Origin: Spinacia oleracea
Lineage: Eukaryota; Streptophyta; Magnoliopsida; Caryophyllales; Amaranthaceae
Length of the DNA: 64,000 nucleotides
Assembly: GCF_020520425.1 (NCBI RefSeq)
Contig: NC_079492.1
Span: forward strand, 137,768,361 to 137,832,360
Reading direction: 5' to 3'
Made by a program: the position numbers and the translations under genes. How positions within the stretch are numbered: the stretch's first letter is position 1; each line of letters begins with the position of its first letter. Shown here in pieces: positions 1 through 9,950 of this stretch. The notes beneath the pieces were generated by a model, which was not told where the DNA came from, did not search any database, and saw nothing but the letters and a program-made list of their open reading frames with translations.

Positions 1-1150
1 GATTTTCTGAAAGCAATGAGCTGTTAATTCAGTCTTCCTAGGGACCAGACTTTGTGAATTTGCAAATTCTAGTGGTATGAAAAGGATTTCCTTTTTTTAA
101 GTAAAACATATCTTCTGTGACTGTAGACAGAAATAGATTAAGGTTTGAGAGAATAGATGAAGGATATTAAGTTTTAAATTTGAGCATCAATAGGGTTTGG
201 TATTCACCATAGTAGTGTAACTTGTAACTTAAGACCAACTAGTTGGCTTAGATGCTGTGAGTTCGAGTTTTAATGCTGGTTTACTTATAGCTCGAGTCCG
301 ATCTCTTTCCGTCTCAACTTGCAAAGACTTTGCCTTTTCTGAAGTTGATGTCTTCTCATTTCGGGAAGCCCACAAAAGACTTGTGCTGAATTAACTAGCT
401 CTTAAAAGTAGATTTCTGAAGTTCCAGAATCTAAATTGTGATGAACTTAGTTTCGTATTTTATATGGATCCCATCTTTGCATATTATTCTCAGAAAATCT
501 TCTGTTATTCAACACAGTGACCGATTTTCCTTAATCCGAGTTCTTTTTCTTGACGACTGTCGTGGGAACAGATTTCTGATGAAATGCTCAACTGTTTATG
601 GACACGCAGGTCAGCCAAACGTGATTTAGGAATCAAGAGTTGAAGACCACTCTTTCGCTCAGTAGGAAGCCATTCGTAAGTTAATCCGGATTTGCTGATG
701 ATTTCAAATTTGATGCTCTAGTTGTTTCCATGTGGTTGCAAAGCATATGAAAAAAAAAAGTTTGTTTCAGAAACATATTGTAATCAATCAAGGGTTGTGC
801 TGAGATAGGATCTGTTACTAGAGATGATAAACACAACTCGTGGTTTTAAGAAAACCTGATGGCAAATCTGCAATGTTGACCAGATTTTTTGTTGTTAACT
901 AGTCCGTCCGTATGGCTCATTTGACTCTTGATTATCGAATAATTCAACTTGACTGTTGCTTTGCTTCTAATCATTTTACCATAGTATAATTGTAAAATTA
1001 CGATCTAACTAAAATATGTCCTAATTTTTTACACTGTAATGCAGTACAATTTTACAAGCTAGTTTTGACCATCAAATCAAATTTGCCGAATGTTAACAGA
1101 CGAAGCCACGAAGGTCGTACCAAATACAATCTTAGATCTTCACTAAGTTT
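1..1150. other. Intergenic, no gene recognised
   Basis: AT-rich sequence with only short open frames that have no recognisable protein features and no convincing splice context. It could be the end of a transcription unit lying to the left, but nothing in the sequence proves it. A stretch around 224-300 has weak resemblance to a tRNA-derived promoter box (GAGTTCGAG) and is not called. Confidence 0.5.
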
Positions 1151-1155
1151 GTATT

Positions 1156-1961
1156 CATGTACTGAACTACTCGTGTATAATTGTATACAGAATGGTTATA
1201 CATAAGTTGGTGGGGAACTTACCTTGTGACTTGGAGGTCACAAGGTTAAGCCTCATCAACTGCAAAAATGCTTGGGAGTGACTCAAGTGAAGACCTATGT
1301 AGCTGGGCTGGTTAACTTGTGCTAGGTGTTGGTTTAGTAGAGTCCCTTTTTCTTGCCTATTAAAAAAAAAAGTCAAAACGGCAAACATTTACCAGCACAC
1401 GTTGGTGGAATTTCACTTTGTGACTTGGAGGTTACAGGGTCGGGTCCCATCAACTGCAACATGCTTGGTAGTAGCTGAAACGAAGACCTGCGTAGTTAAG
1501 CTAACTAACTTGTACTCCCTCCGTTTCTTTTTTATCTTCCTGTTTGGAGTTTTGGGTGAAAATTAAGAAACTGGAATCTTTTAATGATTGGGTGTAAAGA
1601 GTAATGATTGGGTGTAAAAGAAAATAATAAATAAATGAAGAAAGTAATAAAGAAATGAAGGAGAGAGAAGATATTTTTATGAAAGTAATAAAAAATCATA
1701 AAAGTGGGGTTGGGTGGTTGAATAGGGAAATGTGAATGAATTGAATAAGGGATGGTGGGGAAATTTATGGTAAAAAGTCATGTCCCAAAATAGAAACAGG
1801 AAGATCAAATAGGAACGACATTTATAAAAACAGGAAGATCAAAAAGAAATGGAGGGAGTAATAATATTGGTTTTGTAGGGTCCTCTCTTACCCTTTGCTA
1901 AAAAAACACCTGGCAAACATGTATTGAACTGCTTGATGTATATTGTATACATAATGGTTAT
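1156..1961. repeat. Duplicated SINE-like block, second copy split by a MITE
   Basis: Two related copies lie head to tail. Copy 1 (about 1203-1400) and copy 2 (about 1400-1514 continuing at 1861-1920) share TTGTGACTTGGAGGT, CATCAACTGCAA, GAAGACCT and an ending with GGCAAACAT. The second copy is interrupted by the Stowaway MITE at 1515-1858. A 45-bp motif starting CATGTA and ending AATGGTTATA occurs at about 1156 and again at about 1918, flanking the block. The GGTTACAGGGTCGGGTCCC stretch resembles a pol III B box, so a SINE origin is likely but unproven. Confidence 0.5.
1515..1858. mobile_element. Stowaway-type MITE
   Basis: A 344-bp element starts CTCCCTCCGTTTC and ends in the complement GAAATGGAGGGAG, flanked on both sides by TA, the Stowaway (Tc1/mariner) target duplication. 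The interior shares subterminal motifs (CAGGAAGATCAAA, TGATTGGGTGTAAGAG-like stretches) with the element at 6112-6433, so both belong to one family. It has no coding capacity. Confidence 0.85.
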
Positions 1962-2063
1962 ACTAGTTTCCAAGTTACAAATATTTACAAGAAAGAATTA
2001 AATCTATAATCCAAAATCTGATGAGAAAACTATTTACAAACTGTGTACCGAGAATGAAATAGC

Positions 2064-3669
2064 TCAATTCTTCCCATCTTCAATGTCAGAATGCTGGTTT
2101 CTATGGAGTTCCTGCAACCTCACTGGAATAGTTGCATCAAAACGAGCACTTTGAGGGTTCTCAGCAAACGCAACATGGTAAGCCGAAACACATGCTTGTG
2201 GCCAAGCCACAGCAACACGATTAACCAAATAACCAATAACAAAACCATAGAACATAATCTGAGTTGCATACTCTTTATGAACCACAAGTGTCCAACACCC
2301 ACCTGCAAGTGCACTCACAGCACCTCCTGCAACTCCACAAAAGAAACAGAACGAACTAGTCAAATCACTGTCAATAAGCTCTTCCATCCCACCTCTTCGG
2401 AACATCTCCCACGTGTCATCTGATGATTGGATGATCCCCTTACAATAGACTCCAACGTGGACAAACCCCCATCGATTTGCACATGTCACAAGTCTTGAAG
2501 CAATCCCTGAATAACAATCAGCACACGAAAACAGGAACTCGTCAGAGTCGCCTGCTATGAGACTGATTGCCCTAGCAGAGCCACGCACGAGGCTGACAGT
2601 CGGTACTAACACTGACCCGAGACAGACGGGTCCCACCATTGTACACACTGCACCTCTAACAGATGTCCACGTGTCATTGTCATCCATTCTCTGATCATCA
2701 TCTCCACCAACGACGAAGTTGAGATATCTGATACGAGAAACTGCCACCTGCAGGAAATTCTTGATGACTTGCAGTGTCCATGTCATGCTTAGTAGGATGA
2801 CAGCAATGAAAACGTTATCGATGTGGGTCCCAGTCGCAGTCGCCCCGCCAATCCCACACACCAAAACAGAAGAGTAAACGACTGTTAGGATCACAGACAG
2901 GAATGTCAATATGATGGTCTTCTGTGGAGGAACTGCTGTGCAGACAGACAGTACGGAAACAGCATGATTAAAACGGGGTTTAGCCCAACACGCGTACAAT
3001 GATTGAATAACGGATACCAAGATTGATAAAACTCCGAAAGCTAATCCAGTTGATGAACCAATTGAGATTAAAACAACACCCATTGCACAAGTTAACAAGG
3101 GGCTAAACCAAAACGCTAATTTCAGAGCTTTTGATGGATTGTAGTAAGTAACAATCTGCCATGCTAATCCGCTAATTCCACCTAATGCAACAGATATCAG
3201 CATAGGAGGATACCACTTTGATGGATGAAACTGATGCGATGATATGAAGCCTCTAATGATTAGAATCACTGCAAGTACACAAATCACCACCACCTGCAAG
3301 TAAAAAACAATCCCTACAAGCTTCCCACTCATCCTCGGCTTATCAACCGCGATTCTTGACGACTCTTTCACCTGCATTGATAATGATCTTTCTTAGACAA
3401 ATCTTATGCAAACCCACTTAATAATCTCAATAATGGGTTCTTCTTTTTCTTTTTTGAAATGGTAAAAAGGAAGAAAAATAGTTAGACAGAAGAACAAGAA
3501 ATGGAGTAACGTGTTAAACTATAACAAAATAAAGAAAAATGATGGTGACAATAAATAACTTGAATTTAAAGTTGATTACATTTGCAGGATTCTTGTGAAG
3601 ATCATCTGCAAGAACTTGATCACCTTTGTTGTTGATTGGAGTTACTGATGAACTCATGATTCTTGCCAT
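2064..3669 (-). CDS. Choline transporter-like (CTL/SLC44, PNS1-like) membrane protein
   Basis: Two coding exons on the minus strand: 3669-3580 (30 codons, starting MARIMSSS) and 3371-2064 (435 codons plus stop). The intron has a GT donor at 3579 and an ATGCAG acceptor at 3372, phase 0, giving 465 aa. The protein has about nine or ten hydrophobic segments spread over residues 48-430, a hydrophilic loop near GGDDDQRMDDND, and the family landmarks NRWGFVHVGVYCKG and, near the C terminus, a VAFAENP motif corresponding to the FAEDP signature of the choline-transporter-like family (Pfam PF04515). Plant members are multipass proteins of the plasma membrane or endomembranes linked to choline and lipid homeostasis or vesicle trafficking. 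The length fits the short plant PNS1-like subgroup rather than the 700-residue CTL1. An alternative start is the ATG at 3657 (residue 5). The substrate cannot be told from sequence. Confidence 0.88.
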
Positions 3670-4569
3670 GTGAAAGTAAAGACTCAAATTTATTTATTTT
3701 GGTTATTTGTTTTTGGGATTTTAGTTTTCTTGCGCCTTAAATTCAGCAAAAATAAAAGGATTACCCAGTTTTAATTTAATTTTGAAAATCAGTTGGTAAT
3801 GATAGGAGAGATTTAAGATAAATAACAACAACTAATTTTGACCAATTAGTTAAATAGTGACAATTTTTTATACGATAGTTGTAGTCTTAACTTGTGTTAA
3901 ACTCTTTTTGGTGTAGCTTTGTTATTGGAGTTACTTAGTTTATGTTAGTTGGTCAACGGTTTTTGGCTCTCTATAATTTGTTTAACTTTAAAGGGACGTA
4001 ATCCAATGCCTCAACATAAGCCTAATTTCCTGTACGGACATGTGTGTTGTGAACTGTTTAAGCCGCATGCTATATGATTGTAAAACCTTTCATGAGTCGT
4101 CGAGTGTGCTGATTTGCTCAAAGCTTGTAAACGCGCAAATGAGTACAAAATTAGCATTGGTTGTACTTCGTACAAGGTATAACCAGATGTACATAAAAAA
4201 AAATGTTAGTGATTTTTTCTTTTCAGAAAAGTTCGTTTGAAATTCAATGGAAAGAAATGTGTAACAATTGAGCCTCTTGAGATCGAACGAAGGAGGGAAA
4301 TTATGGAGGAGGGATGCTTTAAGGAATATGGGAAACAGGAAATGAATAGTTCTTTTGGAGCAAATTAGTCATTGTAGTTATGAACTTGGTGCTTCTTGGG
4401 GTTCGAGGGAGTATTTTTTGAGATACGTGGACGTATGGAGAATTTCATTTTACGAGAATATTAAAGTAATAATTTCAAAATATATATACCATGTTTTGTT
4501 TATAAGGTAAGGTAAGAAAAATTTGTAGCAAACCCTTCGCACGAGGCAAATACAAAATATACGATATAT
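3670..4569. other. Upstream region of the CTL-like gene, no further gene
   Basis: AT-rich sequence that should contain the promoter of the minus-strand CTL-like gene (reading leftwards from about 3.7 kb). I see no defined promoter motif that I would call. Short open frames at 4040-4240 show no protein-like features. Confidence 0.4.
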
Positions 4570-4577
4570 ATATGTAG

Positions 4578-4649
4578 TAGACCTGTTCTATGGGTCGGGC
4601 CAAAGTTAAATGGGTTGGACTGGGCCCCCCAGCCCCTTGAGCAGGTCTA
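4578..4649. mobile_element. Very short hAT-type MITE (72 bp)
   Basis: The terminal inverted repeats are TAGACCTGTTC and GAGCAGGTCTA. The element is flanked by a perfect 8-bp duplication, ATATGTAG, at 4570-4577 and 4650-4657, as expected for hAT superfamily insertions. The interior holds GGGTCGGGCC and GGGTTGGACTGGGCC-type runs, like the larger relative at 37229-37621, which has the same TAGACCTG terminus. It encodes nothing. Confidence 0.8.
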
Positions 4650-4660
4650 ATATGTAGTAT

Positions 4661-4968
4661 TACCTCAATTTCAAACTGATCTTTACACTTTCCGTTTTAG
4701 TCAGTTTCATGACGTTCTTTACACTTTGTTAAATTCTTTTTTTGACATGAAAATGTATCATCCTACCCTTTACCCCCACAAATTTACATCTTTCTATTCG
4801 CTTTCTCTTATTTTATTCATTTTTTTCTTACATCTATCCACAATTTTGCCCCATTCTCTTACTTTATCCATATTTTATTATACTCAACCATTTGTTTACA
4901 TACTTTATCTCATGTCTCTTAATAATTGTGCAAATAGTAACTGTAAAGATCATTACGAAACGGGGTAG
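4661..4968. mobile_element. Stowaway-like MITE
   Basis: The ends are TACCTCAATTTCAAACTGATCTTTACAC and, in inverse complement, TACTACCCCGTTTCGTAATGATCTTTACAG-like sequence. They are imperfect inverted repeats next to TA dinucleotides, typical of diverged Stowaway elements. The left boundary is accurate to a few bases only. Confidence 0.6.
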
Positions 4969-5038
4969 TATGAAGAATTTTAGATTGTCTTTATACTCAT
5001 ATTTTTGGTCTTATATCATATTGGTGTACTTTGTAGTA

Positions 5039-5247
5039 CTCTCTTTGTCCCTTTTTGTTTGCAACATTTGTCGTTTTAGTCTATCCCTAAAATATTGTTT
5101 CATTACCATGAAAGTTCACAAGACCACAATTTTACTCTCACATAAAATACATGTGGCCCACTATTTTTATCTTTTCTCAATTCTACACAATCAATTCTTA
5201 ATAAAACACTTCTAATGAATGCGACAAACAATTAAGGACGGAAGGAG
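5039..5247. mobile_element. Stowaway-like MITE, diverged
   Basis: The left end CTCTCTTTGTCCCTTTTTG and right end CAATTAAGGACGGAAGGAG are imperfect inverted complements. The next inner bases also pair (GCAACATTTGTCG with GCGACAAACA). TA is present on the left but CA on the right, so the target duplication has decayed. Confidence 0.55.
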
Positions 5248-5579
5248 CAGTTAATTTAGTTAATTACCTTCATAACCCTCTTGCAATGTAAGAATAATGG
5301 AATATATTTTCCCCCTGATGATTACGGAGTTCTAGATTATACATTTTCCTTCCTTTCTTGTCCATCTACGGAGTAGGAGGATGAAGAGGCGGCTAACCGT
5401 TATGTATTTATGAACATATAACAAGGACATATCACAAACTTTTCAGAAAGGTCGATCTACGATAATATATCGTGTGGCGGCCTAAAAGATGAAGGTTATC
5501 CGCACCTATTCCGTTCTTTTAGTTACCCTTATTGATGTTATTAGTTTACTTTATTGTAGTTATAAGTTACCTTATTTTC

Positions 5580-5655
5580 AAGTCTATTAGCTCAAATGGT
5601 AGAACAATGTACAATATTGCACATAGTGTGGGTTCAAGCCCCACATATCCTACTA
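5580..5655 (+). pseudogene. tRNA-like sequence, probably a tRNA pseudogene or SINE head
   Basis: A D-arm-like AGCTCAAATGGTAGAAC is followed by a perfect T-arm (GTGGG, loop TTCAAGC, CCCAC) at the spacing of a tRNA. The anticodon arm pairs only CAAT/ATTG around a loop, GTACAAT, and the acceptor stem does not close properly. It therefore looks like a relic with pol III boxes and not a working tRNA gene. Confidence 0.35.
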
Positions 5656-6111
5656 TTTATATTACACTTGTGTATTGGTATATTCTCGTTGTTGGTGTTG
5701 TATTGGTTATACTTATAATTTGTAACAAGTATATCACTCTTGATAAGGGTCACTTCATTGATTATTGATAGGGTCACACTTTTCATTGGTTAGGATCACA
5801 TTTATCTTTGAGTAAGGTAATTTTAGTCCTCGAATAAGGTCACTTATATCTTTAGCCGGGTACACTTTTATCTTTGGCCAGGGTCACTTTTTACCTTGAG
5901 TGAGTTTTATTTTTCACTTTTTATGCGTTAGGTTGGATGTACAGAAATACCGTAGATCGGGGGCACACAAAAATTTTTGAGGACATATTATACCATTATT
6001 CTTTTTTATATTATTATTTTATTTTTTGAAAGTTCAATTTATTTACATAATTGTCATGTTATATTTTACTTATACATAACAATTATTGAAATGTATTTCC
6101 TCTAAGGAGTA

Positions 6112-6433
6112 CTCCCTCCATTCCTAAATGATCTTCCTATTTGATGTTTGGGGTGGAAAATGAGAAAATGGAATCTTGTAATAATTGGGTGTAAGAGAAA
6201 ATAATAAATAAGTGAAAAAGTAATAAAGAAATGAAGGAGAGATAAGATATTTTTATTAAAGTAATAAAAAATCATAAAAGTGGGGTTGGGTGGGTGGATG
6301 GGAAATGTGAATGAATTAAATAAGGGATGATGGGGAAATTTATGATAAAAAGTCATGTCCAAAAATAGAAACAGGAAGATCAAATATGATCGACATTTAT
6401 AGAAACAGGAATATCAAAAAGGAATGGAGGGAG
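6112..6433. mobile_element. Stowaway-type MITE, same family as 1515-1858
   Basis: The left end CTCCCTCCATTCC and right end GGAATGGAGGGAG are inverted complements, flanked by TA at 6110-6111 and 6434-6435. The interior matches the element at 1515-1858 along most of its length (for example TGGGGTTGGGTGG and the CAGGAAGATCAAA stretch). A 93-codon minus-strand open frame over it is fortuitous. Confidence 0.85.
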
Positions 6434-6435
6434 TA

Positions 6436-6966
6436 GTTCCTACCGAACACTTGAAAGCCAAACCTTGTACGCTAAAGATGCCCATGACATCATAAACAAG
6501 GAAAGAAGGTTAAATTGGGTAATCTATCAGTGCTAGTTTAGAGTTGTAGGTGGATTCTGTTGACCATCCAAAACCATTTTACTATTCCGTATACCGTAGT
6601 GTTATATGGTCATATAACCGCGATATATGAGTAGGGGTTCGATCTTGAGACCAGAGAGGCAGAGGCCTACCATATACAGACCACTAGTTTTAATTATTAG
6701 GCTAACAATATAAAACTCTTGACAACTTATACATTTGAAAAAAAGTTCCACTTAAACTTCTTTTAATGAAAAATATTTTCATTTTGAATCTCTTAAAATC
6801 TTAATCCTCTAACCAACGTTTCATTAACCAAGTAGTGGATTCGATCCTCGGTCCACATATTACAGTTCTTAAGAATGTAGATTCTCTTATCATTTCCACC
6901 ACACGTTCTTACTTTCCAAGAGTGTCTAACATGTGTGTTGTTAGTTTAATTTACTATGAAATGTCC
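6436..6966. other. Intergenic, possible decayed SINE fragments
   Basis: No gene. GGGGTTCGATCTTGAG at about 6636 and GGATTCGATCCTCGG at about 6838 resemble pol III B boxes, and the surrounding text has a SINE-like feel, but no complete element could be delimited. Confidence 0.3.
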
Positions 6967-6971
6967 TCAAC

Positions 6972-8065
6972 TGTTGATTCCTGGTTTTGATGATGACAAG
7001 CTAACCTTCTACTAATAGTTTGTTTTGGAGAATGTCAGGAACAGGTTAATATTTAAAAGAAGGACAAATGCAACAACCGAAGCAAGCAAGGGAGCTTTGA
7101 AGTAATTAAGTTCAAAGTACGTGGCAAGATTAATTCAAGGATCAAGTCAAGCAAATTCTATAAGGGTCAATAGGTATAAGACCAATGTAATTTAGTACAT
7201 GCTTAGTATGGGAACAAAGTATTTTGAAGAGTCCTAGTTATATCGTGAAACGAAATAAATCAGTTTTACTTTTACAAAAAGATAAACATCAAATGTTTTA
7301 AACTGATTTTACAAAACCGTTTGAAATTATACTCTTGAATTTGAGTTAACTTATAACTCTCAAAATACGAAAAGATTGATTTTCCTAAACGCGTTTGAAG
7401 TCAGATTTGCGAAAATCTATCTATTAAAAAGAGTCCTAAACTGGGTTGGATTTGAATCTAGGTTAAACACTTGGATTCGTATAAATACAACCTTTGTTCT
7501 TTGCGAAACTTTTTATCAGACTTATTTACATCAACCGGAAGCTTTCAGGTATCACCCTTAAAGTCTTAATCTTTGAAGAAGTCTGTTCCTGTTCCCATAT
7601 AGAGCAGTATTTGTTACTTGGTCTTATATCGTATGTTAAGTAGTTAATTAATTCTTATACGTTTGATTAAAGTGTTGAGTTGTTGTATGTTAAGCCTGAG
7701 TCAGGCTTATTTGAGCAAGAGAGAAGATCTCACGAGAGATCAGAGAGTTGGAACAGTTGAGGGACTGTTTCCATAAGGGAAGGAACAAAGAGGGTTGTTC
7801 CTAGTCATCTGCAACCAGAGGCGATTGGCAGATTGTGGCCCGAGTAGATTAGGTTTGTAAAGAAACTAAGTTGTTTTGCCTAATTAGTGAAAGTGTTTAA
7901 GTCCCCAAAGGGGCCGTGGTTTTTTCCTCTCTATTGGGCCTAGAGAGTTTTCCACGCTAAATCTTGTTTGCATATTTTACTGTTTCTGTTCCTTGTAGCT
8001 TAATTTTTATAAATACGTAAAATATCAATTCACCCCCCCTCTTGAGGAACTCTGTAAAACTAACA
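6972..8065 (+). repeat. 5' LTR of the Sirevirus-type element
   Basis: 1094 bp, nearly identical to the 3' LTR. By eye they differ by four substitutions and one A in a poly-A run. The LTR starts TGTTGATTCC and ends CTAACA. A TATAAATA at 7480-7487 is the probable LTR promoter. The LTR contains a 61-codon open frame (7376-7561), also present in the other LTR, with no recognisable domain. Confidence 0.95.
7480..7487 (+). promoter_or_regulatory. Probable TATA box of the 5' LTR promoter
   Basis: TATAAATA lies about 510 bases into the LTR, upstream of a long region that would be R-U5. The same octamer is conserved in the 3' LTR at 16271-16278. Transcription would start about 30 bases further on and run through gag. 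The start site itself is inferred. Confidence 0.55.
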
Positions 8066-8067
8066 AT

Positions 8068-8080
8068 TGGTATCAGAGCC
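8068..8080 (+). other. Primer-binding site, initiator methionine tRNA
   Basis: TGGTATCAGAGCC lies two bases after the 5' LTR and is complementary to the 3' end of plant initiator tRNA-Met, the usual primer of plant Copia elements for minus-strand DNA synthesis. Confidence 0.93.
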
Positions 8081-8131
8081 AGAACCCTTTAAACTGCAGG
8101 TAACGCTGACGGGAAAAACGATTCTGAAGCT

Positions 8132-9943
8132 ATGAACACTACGGAGAAACTAGAAGAGGGATACTCAACACAACGACCTCCAATGTTTAGCGGCAAATAC
8201 TATTCCTACTGGAGAAACAGGATGGAGATTTTCATTAAGGCTGAAAACTATCAAGTATGGTGAGTGATTGAAGTTGGAGACTTCCAAGTCACTAAGCTGA
8301 ACTCCCTTGGAGAAACTGTTCCCAAACCTGTTGATGAATTTGACAAAGCCGACTATGAAAAGCTTGAACTCAATGCCATGGCCGTCAAAATCCTTCATTG
8401 TGGACTAGGTCCAAATGAACACAACAGAGTTATGGGCTGCAAGAACGCAAAGCAGATTTGGGATCTGCTCCAGGTTACTCATGAAGGAACAAACGAAGTT
8501 AAAAGATCGAAGATTGATCTCTTAATGCACCAATACGAGCTGTTCACCATGAAGACATCTGAAACGATTCAAGACATGATTACTCGCTTCACAAACATTA
8601 TCAATGAACTAAACTCTCTTGGCAAAATTATAACTCATGAGGAACAAGTCAGGAAGGTTCTAAGAAGTCTACCACAAGATCCCTGGATGGCTAAAGTCAC
8701 AGCCCTCCAGGAAACTAAAGACTTCACAAAGTTTAACTTGGAACAACTGGCTGGATCTCTCCTAACTCATGAACTTCAATTAAACGCGCGACCTTCAGAG
8801 AACACCAAAAATAGAGCTCTTGCTCTAAAAACCGAAAATGATGAAGACTCTGAAGAAGATGAAGAGACAGCTCTGTTTGCTAGGAGGTTCAGAAGAATGT
8901 TTAGGAACTACAAAGATGTGGAACACAGAAGCAAACCAAATAGAAAATTCCCTAAAACTGACACCGGATGCCATAAGTGTGGAAACTTGGAACATCGCAT
9001 TAGGGAATGTCCTCTATGGGATCAAGAACGAGGAAAGGGAAAGGAAACAACAAAAGATAGATTCAAAGACAACAGAAACTCCTTTTCCAAAACTGAGGTA
9101 AGGAAAGCCATGATTGCTGCATGGGGAGATACTTCTTCTGATGAGGAACAAGAACAACCCAACGAAGAAATTGCTCACCTGTGTCTTGTAGCCGAACATG
9201 AAGATGAAGAATCCGACTCAGAATCTGATAAATTCCAGGCAAGTCTTGTTCATATTAAAAGTAGGCTTGAATCCATGTCTAAAGTAGAACTGTTTGACTT
9301 ACTTTCTTGTCTCACTAGTGACTATGAGGATCTCCTAAAAGAAAAACTAGACTCAGACAGAAAACACCAAGACATTGTCAATAAACTCACAGAGGAGTTG
9401 GAATGGACCAGAAACTCAAACTTAGATATTGACAATCGTTTCTTTAAACTCTTTGATCAAAACCTTCATATAAAAGAAATGTGTGAAGCTTTACGCAATG
9501 AAAACTCCTGGCTAAAACAAGATATGATTGACCTAAAAATAGCCAAAACCAAGAAACTCTATAAAGAAGAACTAGAAAAAGCTCAGTTAGAACTAGTGAA
9601 AATTCACCAAGAAAAGACCCATCTAGAAAGTGAATTGACTAAAAGGACCAGACACAAAATAGAGGGAACACCAAAGTGGATAGAAGAAGCTAGAACCAAA
9701 CGCACAGAAGGTTTAGGTTTTAACCACAAAAAGCATTATCCTAGAAAAACCAGAGTAGATTTATACAGTGACATAGTATGCACCTTCTGTGGTCAAATCG
9801 GTCACTATAGAGTTTCTTGTCCTAAAAACCAAAGGTACTTGGAAAAGAACATCGAATTCACCAAAACTAAATGGGTAAAGAAAAGTGATTTGATTCCAAG
9901 TAAGGAACCCAAGCTATGCTGGGTTCCTAAAAACTCTAACTAA
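8132..9943 (+). pseudogene. gag: Gag of the Sirevirus-type element, interrupted by an in-frame stop
   Basis: The frame opens at ATG 8132 and runs 604 codons to TAA 9941-9943, but TGA at 8261-8263 (codon 44) interrupts it. The sequence either side is continuous Gag: YWRNRMEIFIKAENYQVW before the stop and VIEVGDF after it, the usual start of the UBN2/gag-polypeptide domain of Copia elements. The long remaining open frame begins directly at 8264. Two CCHC zinc knuckles are seen: CHKCGNLEHRIREC near 8969-9010 and CTFCGQIGHYRVSC near 9779-9820, with an acidic stretch and a long predicted coiled coil (about 9240-9640) between. Gag would form the virus-like particle and bind element RNA. Unless the stop is read through, only a 43-residue peptide or a late-start product is made from this copy. 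Confidence 0.85.
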
Positions 9944-9950
9944 AAACTTC

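Noticed and set aside
2091..2423. 110-codon plus-strand frame
   Set aside because: Antisense shadow of the CTL-like gene, which has clear membrane segments and family motifs on the other strand.
6102..6383. 93-codon minus-strand frame
   Set aside because: Lies wholly over a Stowaway MITE.
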